Part shown: piece after piece, positions 8,372 to 16,199 of the stretch | Layout: each line of letters opens with the position of its first letter | Position numbering within the stretch: position 1 is the stretch's first letter | NCBI RefSeq assembly: GCF_001956045.1 | Contig: NZ_MRTH01000024.1 | Coordinates: 59,284 to 123,283 of the forward strand | Length of the DNA stretch: 64,000 nucleotides | DNA from: Paenibacillus sp. FSL H7-0331 | GTDB lineage: Bacteria > Bacillota > Bacilli > Paenibacillales > NBRC-103111 | Direction: 5' to 3' | Notes under the pieces: generated by a model | What the model was told of the DNA's origin: nothing | Seen by the model: the letters and a program-made list of their open reading frames with translations, nothing else | Databases searched by the model: none | Program-made: the position numbers and the translations under genes

Positions 8372-9133
8372 TCAGCCTTTGCAGCCGAAGATCGCACATA
8401 TCTCTTTATTCACTTTTAGCAAATATTGGCTCATGACTTCGTCGATGTGCGTGGGCAGCGCGTCGGAGAAGCCGACAATGACCACAGCCCCGAGCAGACT
8501 CTTTTGAAAATTAATAATCGGCAGGGCAACCGAAGAGATGCTTGGAACAAGCGGTTCACTGGCAAAGGAAATCCCATGCAACCGTATCGCCTCGATTTCG
8601 GTCTTCAGCTTTAATCCACGTTCCTCATCCAAGGTCGTAAGCTGCTGCTTACTCCAAACGCCTATCACCGCCTCCTCCATAAAAGCGGCGTACACCTTAC
8701 CTGCTGCCGAGAGGATTGGGAGCAGCGTGCCGATCTGAGCACCGATATTCAAGCCCTGATGACTATTGATCATCTTCACGACGACCGGGCCGCTCTGCGA
8801 CCATGACGTCAGCAGCACGGTTTGTTTGCAGGTCCGGTTGATTTCCTGCAGGAACGGCGTCACCCGCTCGATCATCTCCTCCTTGTTCAAGGCTTTCATG
8901 CCAAGCTCGACCAACTTGCTGCCGAGGGAATATAAGCCGTTCTCCTTATCCCGGTATAGAATCCCGCTAAGGGTGAGCGTATTTAAATATTTATACAAGT
9001 TACTTTTCGTAATCTGGGTTTTCTCTTGGATATCATTAAATTTTAGCGGTTGATCGTATGACGCCACGAGCTCAACGATACTGAAGCCGATTTGCAGTGA
9101 TTGAATGGTAGTGCCTGATTTGATTTCGGTCAT
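8372..9133 (-). CDS. IclR-family transcriptional regulator
   Basis: Regulator of 253 residues with an N-terminal winged helix-turn-helix (IQSLQIGFSIVELVAS, then the KSNLYKYLNTL recognition helix) and an IclR effector domain from about residue 80. IclR proteins usually control catabolic operons for aromatic or other small acids and bind the pathway substrate or intermediate. It is divergent from the gentisate-type operon at 9382-11953, which it probably controls. ATG at 9133 (MTEIKSG) is preferred over a TTG three codons upstream because AAAGG lies 9 bases before the ATG and touches the TTG. A palindromic operator in its own promoter suggests autoregulation. Confidence 0.9.
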   Translation of the reverse strand: MTEIKSGTTIQSLQIGFSIVELVASYDQPLKFNDIQEKTQITKSNLYKYLNTLTLSGILYRDKENGLYSLGSKLVELGMKALNKEEMIERVTPFLQEINRTCKQTVLLTSWSQSGPVVVKMINSHQGLNIGAQIGTLLPILSAAGKVYAAFMEEAVIGVWSKQQLTTLDEERGLKLKTEIEAIRLHGISFASEPLVPSISSVALPIINFQKSLLGAVVIVGFSDALPTHIDEVMSQYLLKVNKEICAIFGCKG

Positions 9134-9160
9134 GACAAACAACCTTTCCGGAGGTTATAG

Positions 9161-9219
9161 AGTGAACAAAGTTCACTATGAATAAATAAAATATAGCGAT
9201 ATTACTCAAGACGTGTCAA
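9161..9219 (-). promoter_or_regulatory. IclR gene promoter and autoregulatory operator
   Basis: On the minus strand TTGACA (9214-9219), an 18-base spacer and TATATT (9190-9195) form a good sigma-A promoter. Just downstream of the expected start point lies the perfect palindrome AGTGAACAAAGTTCACT (9161-9177), a 7-3-7 inverted repeat. Eleven to twelve positions are shared with the palindrome at the divergent promoter, so this is the likely operator of the IclR protein. Confidence 0.7.
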
Positions 9220-9260
9220 CCTGCACTATCAAAAAAAGAAGTAATCGTCGATTAGGTATA

Positions 9261-9315
9261 TTGACAATTTTTGAAGAATACGTTTTTATTATATAATAAG
9301 AGAATTAAGTTCTCT
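9261..9315 (+). promoter_or_regulatory. Gentisate operon promoter and putative IclR operator
   Basis: A TATAAT box (9292-9297) is followed immediately by the 17-bp palindrome AGAGAATTAAGTTCTCT (9299-9315). A perfect TTGACA lies at 9261-9266 but is 25 bases from this TATAAT; TATTAT at 9287 gives a 20-base gap, so the true -35 is uncertain. The palindrome matches the one before the IclR gene as AGWGAAYWAAGTTCWCT, also placed over the start-point region. Confidence 0.65.
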
Positions 9316-9381
9316 AATATTATAATTCTTTATTCGTAGAACAAATCCTGCGATATTCTATTTAACAAAGGAGCGAAAATC

Positions 9382-10326
9382 ATGAAATTGGTAAGCTTTA
9401 ATTACGAAGGAAACACACGTATCGGATGTCGTCTCGAGAATCAAATTATTGACCTAAACCTCGCCTGCCGCTCAATGCTGGAAGCCGACGGTGTCATCCG
9501 CGCAGCGCAAATTGCAGAAGCTTATGTTCCCGCGAACATGGTGGAATTTTTACAAGGCGGCATCCCAAGCATGGCACTGGCGAACAAGGCCGTCGATTAT
9601 ATCCTGAACAGCACTGAGGGATTCAAATATAAGGTTCTACATAACGTGTCGAATGTAAAAATCGAGGCTCCTGTCCTGAATCCCGGTAAAATGATTTGCG
9701 TCGGCCACAATTACCGGGAGCATATTCTCGAAATGGGCCGCGGACTGCCTCCGGTTCCGGTGGTGTTTGCGAAATTCAGTAACACTATTGTCGGCCCTCA
9801 GGACGACATTCCATTCTATCCGGTTTCCGAACAGCTTGACTATGAAGCGGAATTTGCATTTGTCGTCGGGAAGCGCGCACGCAGCGTATCGCAGGCTGAC
9901 GCGCTGAATTATGTTGCCGGTTACACGATCGTGAACGACGTCACCTACCGCGATATTCAAAGAAGAACGATTGAATGGCTGCAGGGCAAAACCGTGGAAG
10001 GCAGCGCGCCGATGGGCCCTTGGCTTGTGACCACCGATGAGCTTCAAGACCCTTCGGGACTGGAGGTTGTCCTGACCGTTAATGGCGAAGAGCGCCAGCA
10101 CTCCAATACCTCGAACCTTGTATTCAGCGTATCCTACTTGGTTGAATTTTTATCGAATCTGATGACCCTGGAGCCGGGAGACGTGATCCTGACAGGCACG
10201 CCGGGAGGCGTTGGCGTTGCCCGCGAGCCGCAGGTGTTCCTGAAAGACGGCGATGTCGTGCGTATTGAGATCGACCGCGTCGGCGTACTGGAGAACAAAG
10301 TAAAGAAAGTAAGCGAGGGGGTATAA
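9382..10326 (+). CDS. Fumarylacetoacetate-hydrolase family protein, likely fumarylpyruvate hydrolase
   Basis: Protein of 314 residues with the FAH fold from about residue 100. The family core is clear: CVGHNYREH (106-113), metal ligands Glu155, Glu157 and Asp186 in QLDYEAEFAF and YTIVNDVTYRD, and GTPGGVG (272-278). Members cleave C-C bonds in acylpyruvates. Next to a gentisate-dioxygenase-like gene, the expected reaction is fumarylpyruvate to fumarate and pyruvate. The AAAGGAG ribosome binding site fits the ATG. It is the first gene of a three-gene plus-strand operon; only 2 bases separate it from the next gene. Alternatives in the family (acylpyruvase, dehydratase for sugar acids) cannot be excluded by sequence alone. 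Confidence 0.87.
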   Translation: MKLVSFNYEGNTRIGCRLENQIIDLNLACRSMLEADGVIRAAQIAEAYVPANMVEFLQGGIPSMALANKAVDYILNSTEGFKYKVLHNVSNVKIEAPVLNPGKMICVGHNYREHILEMGRGLPPVPVVFAKFSNTIVGPQDDIPFYPVSEQLDYEAEFAFVVGKRARSVSQADALNYVAGYTIVNDVTYRDIQRRTIEWLQGKTVEGSAPMGPWLVTTDELQDPSGLEVVLTVNGEERQHSNTSNLVFSVSYLVEFLSNLMTLEPGDVILTGTPGGVGVAREPQVFLKDGDVVRIEIDRVGVLENKVKKVSEGV

Positions 10327-10328
10327 GG

Positions 10329-10823
10329 ATGGCTATGAACGAAACGATTGCTGCGATCCATCAAACCACAGACGAAATTGTCGAGCTGACAAAGGGGCTG
10401 TCCGATGAGCTTATTCTCTGGAAGCCAACCGAAGAAAAATGGTCCATCCAGGAAGTCGTCTGCCATCTTGAGGAAGCGATTCCTTACTGGCTGCATGAAC
10501 TGCAGGATACCTTGAAAAAACCAGCACCGTGGGGTCGTGGCCTGCAGCACGAAGGACGCCTCGCTGCTGTCAGTCAAGCACACCAGCGTTCTACCGCTGA
10601 TGCCTTGGAAGGGCTCGCGAATACAAAGCAGCAGGTGGAGACTATCCTCGGTTCGATTAGTGAAGACGACTTGAAGCTGGAAGCGGAAAGTCGGAACCCA
10701 CGTTTCGGCATAAAGCCGATGTCTTTTATTATCGATCACCTTCTCACCGATCATTTGGTGACCCATTTAAAGCAAATTCGCAGAAACATCGAACAGTTTG
10801 AAGCCCGGAAATTAACAAACTAA
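10329..10823 (+). CDS. DinB-fold protein, candidate thiol-dependent maleylpyruvate isomerase
   Basis: Protein of 164 residues in the DinB/YfiT-like superfamily, a four-helix bundle that binds a metal and often uses a low-molecular-weight thiol. The expected metal ligands are visible: His46 in VVCHLEEA and the HxxxH pair His142/His146 in TDHLVTH. The gene is packed between fumarylpyruvate-hydrolase-like and gentisate-dioxygenase-like genes, the place where a maleylpyruvate isomerase belongs. In actinobacteria that isomerase is mycothiol-dependent and contains a DinB-like domain with a His-Glu-His site; Bacillota make bacillithiol instead. I therefore propose, as inference, a bacillithiol-dependent isomerase. 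A general thiol-transferase role is the alternative. Confidence 0.8.
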   Translation: MAMNETIAAIHQTTDEIVELTKGLSDELILWKPTEEKWSIQEVVCHLEEAIPYWLHELQDTLKKPAPWGRGLQHEGRLAAVSQAHQRSTADALEGLANTKQQVETILGSISEDDLKLEAESRNPRFGIKPMSFIIDHLLTDHLVTHLKQIRRNIEQFEARKLTN

Positions 10824-10840
10824 AGAAGAGGTGCGAGCCC

Positions 10841-11953
10841 ATGGCAGAAAAATCAGATTTTTTCCAAAGTCAAACCGTCAAGGATTTTAACCAGGAAATT
10901 GAGAAATACCACCTGGGTCCGCTCTGGAACGCCATTCCCGAGCTGATGCATAAGCAGCCGACTTCGCACGCCGTAGCGTATTTATGGAAATGGGAAACGC
11001 TGTACGCAAAGCTTATGGAGGCGCGTGAAATCTTTACACCAGACCGGGGCGGAGAGCGGCGGGCGATTTATTTGCAAAATCCCGGATTAACGAATCGCCA
11101 GCCATGGGGCTGGGCGTCGACGACACAAACGTTGTACGCGGCCGTTCAACTGCTGCTGCCTGGTGAAACCGCCCCTTCCCATCGTCATACGCAAAGCGCT
11201 CTCCGGTTTATTATGCAAGGTGATGGTGCCTATTCTATCGTGCAGGGCGAACGCTTTTTTATGGAAGAAGGTGATTTCCTGACTACCCCTAAAGATCTGT
11301 GGCACGGCCACGCCCACCTCGGCGATAAGCCGATGATTTGGATGGACTGCCTGGATATTCCAACGATCTATGCGATCGGCGGGACATTCTTCGAAAGCTA
11401 TCCGGAACGCATAGAGCAGCCGAATGTGCCGGACTACTTCAGCCCTGGGCGGTATGAGGGCGGTATGGTTCGTCCGATATCTGACCGGGAGCCGAAGATT
11501 GCACCGGTTGGTTCCTATAAGTGGTCCCAAACGCTAGCAGCTCTCAAAGGCTTAAGCCGCTTTGAGCCGGACCCGTATGATGGCTATGCCGTTGAATTTA
11601 TTAACCCTAGCAATGGGAAAACAGCCAACCCGAACATTGCCGCTTGGATGCAAAAGCTGCCGGGAGGCTTCCACTCGAAAGCTCACCGCCATACCAGTTC
11701 AAGCATTTATCAAGTGTTCAAGGGTTCCGGCTGCTCGATCATCAATGGCGTTCGCTTTGATTGGTCACAAGGCGATTTTCTTGTCATCCCGAATTGGGCT
11801 TGGCATGAGCATATCGCTGCTGAGGATGCTTATATGTTCTCTGTGAGTGATAGCCCGATAATGGATAAATTCGAGCTTCAGCGCGAAGAGAGCTATGAGG
11901 CGGACTCAGGCCATCAGACGGTCGTAGACGAATTCAAACCGCTTTTGCCTTAA
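10841..11953 (+). CDS. Gentisate 1,2-dioxygenase-like cupin protein
   Basis: Protein of 370 residues with two cupin domains, as in gentisate 1,2-dioxygenase and 1-hydroxy-2-naphthoate dioxygenase. The first domain holds the iron-binding motif with His114 and His116 (SHRHTQS) and the later His155 (LWHGHAH). The second domain keeps a similar KAHRHTSS and AWHEH pattern, so both halves may be metal-competent. The reaction expected is oxygen-dependent ring opening of gentisate to maleylpyruvate. Ribosome binding site AAGAAGAGG precedes the ATG. It is the last gene of the operon and is followed by a hairpin at 11980-12011. Salicylate or naphthoate substrates are possible alternatives. Confidence 0.85.
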   Translation: MAEKSDFFQSQTVKDFNQEIEKYHLGPLWNAIPELMHKQPTSHAVAYLWKWETLYAKLMEAREIFTPDRGGERRAIYLQNPGLTNRQPWGWASTTQTLYAAVQLLLPGETAPSHRHTQSALRFIMQGDGAYSIVQGERFFMEEGDFLTTPKDLWHGHAHLGDKPMIWMDCLDIPTIYAIGGTFFESYPERIEQPNVPDYFSPGRYEGGMVRPISDREPKIAPVGSYKWSQTLAALKGLSRFEPDPYDGYAVEFINPSNGKTANPNIAAWMQKLPGGFHSKAHRHTSSSIYQVFKGSGCSIINGVRFDWSQGDFLVIPNWAWHEHIAAEDAYMFSVSDSPIMDKFELQREESYEADSGHQTVVDEFKPLLP

Positions 11954-11979
11954 TTCTTAGAATAAACCTGATTTAGACA

Positions 11980-12011
11980 AGCCTGCTTGAGATCCCGATC
12001 ACAAGCAGGCT
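11980..12011 (+). terminator. Hairpin after gentisate operon
   Basis: Perfect ten-base inverted repeat AGCCTGCTTG/CAAGCAGGCT with a 12-base loop, 26 bases after the stop. The downstream T tract is weak (CTTAGG), so termination efficiency is uncertain. Confidence 0.5.
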
Positions 12012-12090
12012 CTTAGGCATGCCGGCGGCTTGGTGCATGGCCGACAAAGTCATGGCTGGATAATCCGCACGACAACCGGTAGACTGCACG

Positions 12091-12119
12091 CAAATAACCC
12101 CCTCCAATCAAGGAAGGGG
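12091..12119 (-). terminator. Terminator of orphan binding-protein gene
   Basis: On the minus strand CCCCTTCC, loop TTGATT, GGAGGGGG, then TTATTTG. It lies about 18 bases after the stop at 12137. Confidence 0.6.
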
Positions 12120-12136
12120 CTGAGGGGTATGCCAAA

Positions 12137-13657
12137 TTATTCTTTATACGACTTGTTGATTTCTTCGATGATTTTATTGCCTCCGCCTTGCAACCAGCTT
12201 TCGGACGCTTTCTCAATGGCATTAATCGGATCGCGGCCCATAATGATTTTTGTGACGCTTTCCATAAACTTGGCGTTAAGATTGGCACCGCTGCGAATCA
12301 TGGTTTCGGATTCCAGCCCTGCCGCCTGATTGGCATACTTATATTTCTTGTTTTCTATGAACATGTCGCCGATCTTTTTGTTTTGAGACGGTTCATCCCA
12401 TTTGTACATTTGAATACTTGGATCAAAGGGACGGAACACCCAGTTATTTATTAAGTTCTGACGGTCCTTGTCTGCCGCTTCCAGCTTCTCATATTTATCA
12501 TTGGAGACTTTCTTGTAATGAACCCCTTCGATCCCGTGCTTAATGAAATCAGAGCCCTCCGGCGAAAGGAAATAATCCAGCATCATGAGGATACGGCGCT
12601 GCTTCTTCGGATCGATTTTTGCATTGATTACGTTTTTATCCAGCATATCGATATTATTCGTTCCGGTTAAGCCTGTCGGGCCTTTTGGAGGCTCTAAGGG
12701 AACGGGTACGGCGTTCGGTGCAAGCTTGGTTACGTTTTTAATTGTCGTGCTGTAATCATTTGGATTTAAATAAGCAAAGCCCACTTTACTCGACTCGAAC
12801 TTCTCTACGGTCGACCTAATCTTGTTAACGGCAAAATCCTTGTCCAGCACGCCTTCATTATAGGCTTTGTTCATAAAGGTCAAAAAGTTTTTCCACTCTT
12901 CTACTTGTATCTGATAAGGGGTTAGTTTACCGTTTACATCCTTCCACTGATTCCATAAGCCGAAACCGGCCATGATAAACTCAATATCCCGAAGTGAATT
13001 GGTAGTTGAATCTATATAAAACGAAAAGCCGGTCGTATCCTGAACACCATTGCCGTCCGGATCTTTGGTTGCAAATGCCTTCGCCACTTCATAAAATTCG
13101 TCCAGCGTTTTTGGTGAGGACAAGTTAAGCTTCTTTAGCCAATCCTCGCGGATGGATAAGGAATCTCTTGCTTCCGTGATATAGTAAGGAATTCCGAGTG
13201 TTTTGCCCTTCGGATTCAGCGAATTCAGTGCTTCCTGAGGAATTTTCGCCAAGTTCGGATATTGACCTAAAAGAGGCTGTGCATCAAGGAATATCCCCTG
13301 CTTCTTCCACTTATTGAATTCCGGATGAAGGACAAAAAAGACATCAGGAAAATCATTCGAAGCTGCAAGCACATTCAGCTTCTCTTTATAATTAGCAGCC
13401 GGTATCCATTGAAGCTTCAGGTCCACGTTAAACTTTTTATTTAATTCCTGGATCATCGGATGGTCTTCCGGCCAGCCTCCGCCTTGAAAGGATCGAGCCA
13501 TCCAGGTGATGGTCAACTTTTCACTTAATTCACCTGCAGCCGCAGCCTTGTCATCGGACTTTTTCGGTGCTGAGGAGCCAGCATCCTGCTTTGTGCAAGC
13601 TACAATACTGCTTACTGAGAGCGCTAAAGCGCATAATACCAACAACTTCTTTTTCAT
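12137..13657 (-). CDS. Extracellular solute-binding lipoprotein (orphan)
   Basis: Sugar-binding lipoprotein of 506 residues. A signal peptide ends in the lipobox SSIVAC, with the lipidated Cys at residue 21. The mature protein resembles LplA-type binding proteins of Paenibacillus, with the FATKDPDGNGVQDTTGF segment typical of the family. It presents an oligosaccharide to a CUT1 importer at the cell surface. No permease is adjacent; the flanks are the gentisate operon and uppP. Its promoter is built like those of the permease operon at 1406-3233 and the sulfatase gene, and that permease pair lacks a binding protein, so the two probably form one transporter. Ribosome binding site AAAGGGG. Confidence 0.92.
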   Translation of the reverse strand: MKKKLLVLCALALSVSSIVACTKQDAGSSAPKKSDDKAAAAGELSEKLTITWMARSFQGGGWPEDHPMIQELNKKFNVDLKLQWIPAANYKEKLNVLAASNDFPDVFFVLHPEFNKWKKQGIFLDAQPLLGQYPNLAKIPQEALNSLNPKGKTLGIPYYITEARDSLSIREDWLKKLNLSSPKTLDEFYEVAKAFATKDPDGNGVQDTTGFSFYIDSTTNSLRDIEFIMAGFGLWNQWKDVNGKLTPYQIQVEEWKNFLTFMNKAYNEGVLDKDFAVNKIRSTVEKFESSKVGFAYLNPNDYSTTIKNVTKLAPNAVPVPLEPPKGPTGLTGTNNIDMLDKNVINAKIDPKKQRRILMMLDYFLSPEGSDFIKHGIEGVHYKKVSNDKYEKLEAADKDRQNLINNWVFRPFDPSIQMYKWDEPSQNKKIGDMFIENKKYKYANQAAGLESETMIRSGANLNAKFMESVTKIIMGRDPINAIEKASESWLQGGGNKIIEEINKSYKE

Positions 13658-13700
13658 TGTGTTCCCCTTTCAAATGTACAACGGTTTTTGTTATATCCTT

Positions 13701-13747
13701 ATCATAGTTGATTTGAACAAAAACCGCTTTACACGATTCTCTGATTT
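13701..13747 (-). promoter_or_regulatory. Promoter of orphan binding-protein gene with shared regulator site
   Basis: Minus strand: AAATCAGAGAATCGTGTAA, 22 bases, TATGAT. The 19-base motif is identical to that at 3305-3323 and the distance to the start codon is also the same (72 bases from the motif). Confidence 0.7.
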
Positions 13748-13891
13748 CTTACCCAGAGTGAGAACAACACTTATCGCTTTCTATTATTCAGGACACTACA
13801 TCTGTTGTAGACTACTCCATTAAGCTATCGTGTTCCGTTAGAGCATAATGATAGTGGGATAGATTCCTTTAGCATTCAAATACAAAACTGG

Positions 13892-14695
13892 TTACTGTAT
13901 GAATATTAAATAGAAGAGAGCCGCTAAGGCAAAACGGTATAGAGCAAACCATTCTAATCGAATTCGCTTAATCAGTTTGATAAAAGTTACTACTGCAATC
14001 ATTGCCACAAGAAAGGATGTCGTAAAGCCAATTAATATTAGAAAGAAATCGTCAGAATTCAGCAACTCGCGACTATCGTACAAATCCAACATGCTTGCAC
14101 CAAACATAACAGGCACGGAAATAAGGAACGTAAAATCTGCGGCCGCTTTTTGGCTAGTACCAAGCAAAAGGCCACCTGAAATCGTCGAACCCGATCTTGA
14201 AAAACCTGGATATAGAGCCAAACATTGGAATAGTCCAATCCCGAAAGCTTGTTTATAATTAATCCCATCAATCGTATCAGCGGTTTCAGTTCTTCTACTC
14301 CGTGCTGCGATGATCATCAACAAGCCACCAGTAACTAGACCGATTAAAACAGGGGTTGGACCGAATAATTGGCTTTTTATTGTGTCCTTGAAGAGAAGAT
14401 ATACGATTAATGCTGGTAACATAGCCAAAATCATATGAATGACATTTAATCCTTTACTTTGGGAAAAATCCATTCTAATCAGATTAGCCCCAATCTCCAA
14501 ATACCTTTTCCAATAAAGAATTAGAACTGCCATCACTGCACCCAACTGTATAACAATTTTAAAAGTTATTGCAGCGTCTCCCTCAAAGCTAAGCAAATAG
14601 CCTGCTAAAATAAGATGTCCAGTAGACGATACCGGTAAAAATTCAGTTAAGCCCTCTATTATGCCAAGTATTATTGCTTTAATTACATCAGTCAT
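13892..14695 (-). CDS. uppP: Undecaprenyl-diphosphatase UppP (BacA)
   Basis: Integral membrane phosphatase of 267 residues that recycles undecaprenyl diphosphate to the monophosphate carrier used for peptidoglycan and other wall polymers; extra copies give bacitracin resistance. Both family signatures are present: EGLTEFLPVSSTGHLIL near residue 14 and PGFSRSGSTISGG near residue 163. About eight hydrophobic segments are visible. The AAGGGGG ribosome binding site lies about 10 bases before the ATG, inside one arm of a 13-bp inverted repeat (14701-14757) that could hide it in the mRNA leader. The gene stands alone. Confidence 0.95.
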   Translation of the reverse strand: MTDVIKAIILGIIEGLTEFLPVSSTGHLILAGYLLSFEGDAAITFKIVIQLGAVMAVLILYWKRYLEIGANLIRMDFSQSKGLNVIHMILAMLPALIVYLLFKDTIKSQLFGPTPVLIGLVTGGLLMIIAARSRRTETADTIDGINYKQAFGIGLFQCLALYPGFSRSGSTISGGLLLGTSQKAAADFTFLISVPVMFGASMLDLYDSRELLNSDDFFLILIGFTTSFLVAMIAVVTFIKLIKRIRLEWFALYRFALAALFYLIFIQ

Positions 14696-14700
14696 CAGTG

Positions 14701-14757
14701 GATATCCCCCTTACGGAATTAAACTCGTTTAACAATTTCCAGTATAAGGGGGATATC
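14701..14757 (-). repeat. Inverted repeat in the uppP leader covering the ribosome binding site
   Basis: GATATCCCCCTTA (14701-14713) and TAAGGGGGATATC (14745-14757) are perfect 13-bp inverted repeats separated by 31 bases. In the uppP mRNA the second arm contains AAGGGGG, the ribosome binding site. A translation-controlling hairpin is inferred. Confidence 0.6.
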
Positions 14758-14829
14758 AATATATACCCATCGATTAACCTAACAATATTCAATTCAGTAT
14801 GACATAATTGTCACATTGCTCATTACTTT

Positions 14830-15240
14830 AGTCTTGAGTAACCATCGGCAATAGCACCATATTCTTGTCCTTTCCGGCAAAGGAATCAAGTTCTTGTACC
14901 TCGACAGTAGACTTTGTTTATTCAGGTTTTGTATTGTTGTCTGAGATCTTGGGTACGCCACTCACCCCATCGTCTGATGATACATACGTTTCCGTGTGCT
15001 CTAACTTTAGACCTGTACATTCGGAAGTTCGTCAGATCACTTCTATGCGAACATTCTCACCATATCCAGTTTTTCAGCCGCGCGACATATCCGTTGGCAT
15101 ACCTTTTTTCCCTTCGTTCTGTCGAATCTACCTGTACTTCACACCTCATGTTCTGTTAAACATGACACGCGCAGGAGGATTGGCGGGATGGTTTCGGGAT
15201 ACTTGGTTCCGTCGTTCCCATCCTCGGTTATAAAGTTAAG
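14830..15240 (-). other. Non-coding stretch, possible group II intron fragment
   Basis: No convincing gene lies between uppP and the acetyltransferase. Small open frames here have no recognisable protein. Read on the minus strand, the region is purine-rich and structured, with segments such as GACGAACTTCCGAATGTACA and GTGAGTGGCGTACCCA that recall the 5' RNA domain of bacterial group II introns. No reverse transcriptase or domain V/VI follows, so it would be a fragment. This is recognition from memory and weak. Confidence 0.3.
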
Positions 15241-15335
15241 ATTACGCTTTGTAATCTCCTGCTTTTCACACTGTTTGGTGCTTATAGCATAACTTGTTGT
15301 ACTTCCTCGTTGTTCAATAATATTTTGCTTACTAG

Positions 15336-15902
15336 CTAATCGGCTCCATGCAAAGAGCGGAACTCCTCCTCAAGTATAGCCATCGTAAGCATGTCATGAA
15401 ACTCCCCATCCATATACAGAGCGTCCCGCTGTATTCCCTCTCTTTGAAAGCCTATCTTCTCATAAACACGGATTGCTCGAGGATTGAATGTGTAGACACC
15501 CAAATGGATCCGATGTAGTTTCATCGATTCGAAGCCGTATCGTAACATTTGTACCATCGCTTCCGTTCCGTATCCTTTGCCACGATGCTGCGTTCCTTGA
15601 ATGCCGATGCGGATATTAGCACTGCGGTTGATGGAATCTATTTCGTTCAACACGACTTCACCCAACAGCTCGTCTGTTTCTTTCATTACAATCATGAAAT
15701 CGATACGGTCTCCACTTGTAACACTAATTTTCGCGATCCATGCGGCAATTTCGTCACGAGTGAATTCTCTTTGCGAACCTGTGAGCCGGTTCATCTCAGG
15801 ATCTTGCAAAAAAGTGTAGTATTCCTCTAGATCAGATAACCGTACAAGGCGCATATTAATAATTCTACCTTCGATTCGAAGCTCAGTTAATTGTTCTGTC
15901 AT
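15336..15902 (-). CDS. GNAT-family N-acetyltransferase (RimJ/RimL type)
   Basis: Acetyltransferase of 188 residues that uses acetyl-CoA. The GNAT core is visible: IGIQGTQHRGKGYGTEAMVQMLRYGF holds the R/Q-x-x-G-x-G acetyl-CoA loop near residue 105, followed by the NPRAIRVYEKIGFQREG C-terminal motif. The acceptor could be a ribosomal protein N-terminus, a small amine or an antibiotic; sequence alone does not say. Ribosome binding site GGAGGAG precedes the ATG. It is a single gene flanked by non-coding, partly decayed DNA. Confidence 0.88.
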   Translation of the reverse strand: MTEQLTELRIEGRIINMRLVRLSDLEEYYTFLQDPEMNRLTGSQREFTRDEIAAWIAKISVTSGDRIDFMIVMKETDELLGEVVLNEIDSINRSANIRIGIQGTQHRGKGYGTEAMVQMLRYGFESMKLHRIHLGVYTFNPRAIRVYEKIGFQREGIQRDALYMDGEFHDMLTMAILEEEFRSLHGAD

Positions 15903-16199
15903 GGCGCGTCTCCTCCAATATCCATAAAACCAAGGTGAAATCCTTACTAAATTCGTTGATTTCTTTTTCCAGTCTAATTCCAGTGACTTGAAAATACAAT
16001 AATATTTGATTTTAATTGGTTGTGCCGCTATCCTCCCTCTATGAGGATTCGCTTATCTCTTGAATACTCTCTTAATCTTAGGATTTCAATGTTCTGTACA
16101 AAGTGAAGACAACTTAGCTTTGGAACCATGTTGAAGTGCCTTTGCTTATAGCTAGCCTAACCCAAGAAATGTTCATTTTAACTGCAAATGAGTAGATAG
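15903..16199. other. Intergenic, nothing recognised
   Basis: AT-rich spacer upstream of the acetyltransferase gene. I see no conserved gene, clear promoter or hairpin that I would support. Confidence 0.5.

Noticed and set aside
14865..15233. 122-codon plus-strand frame near uppP
   Set aside because: Composition is not protein-like and the opposite strand looks like structured RNA sequence.
14830..15240. Firm annotation as a group II intron
   Set aside because: No reverse transcriptase, domain V or clear boundaries; only kept as a weak possibility.
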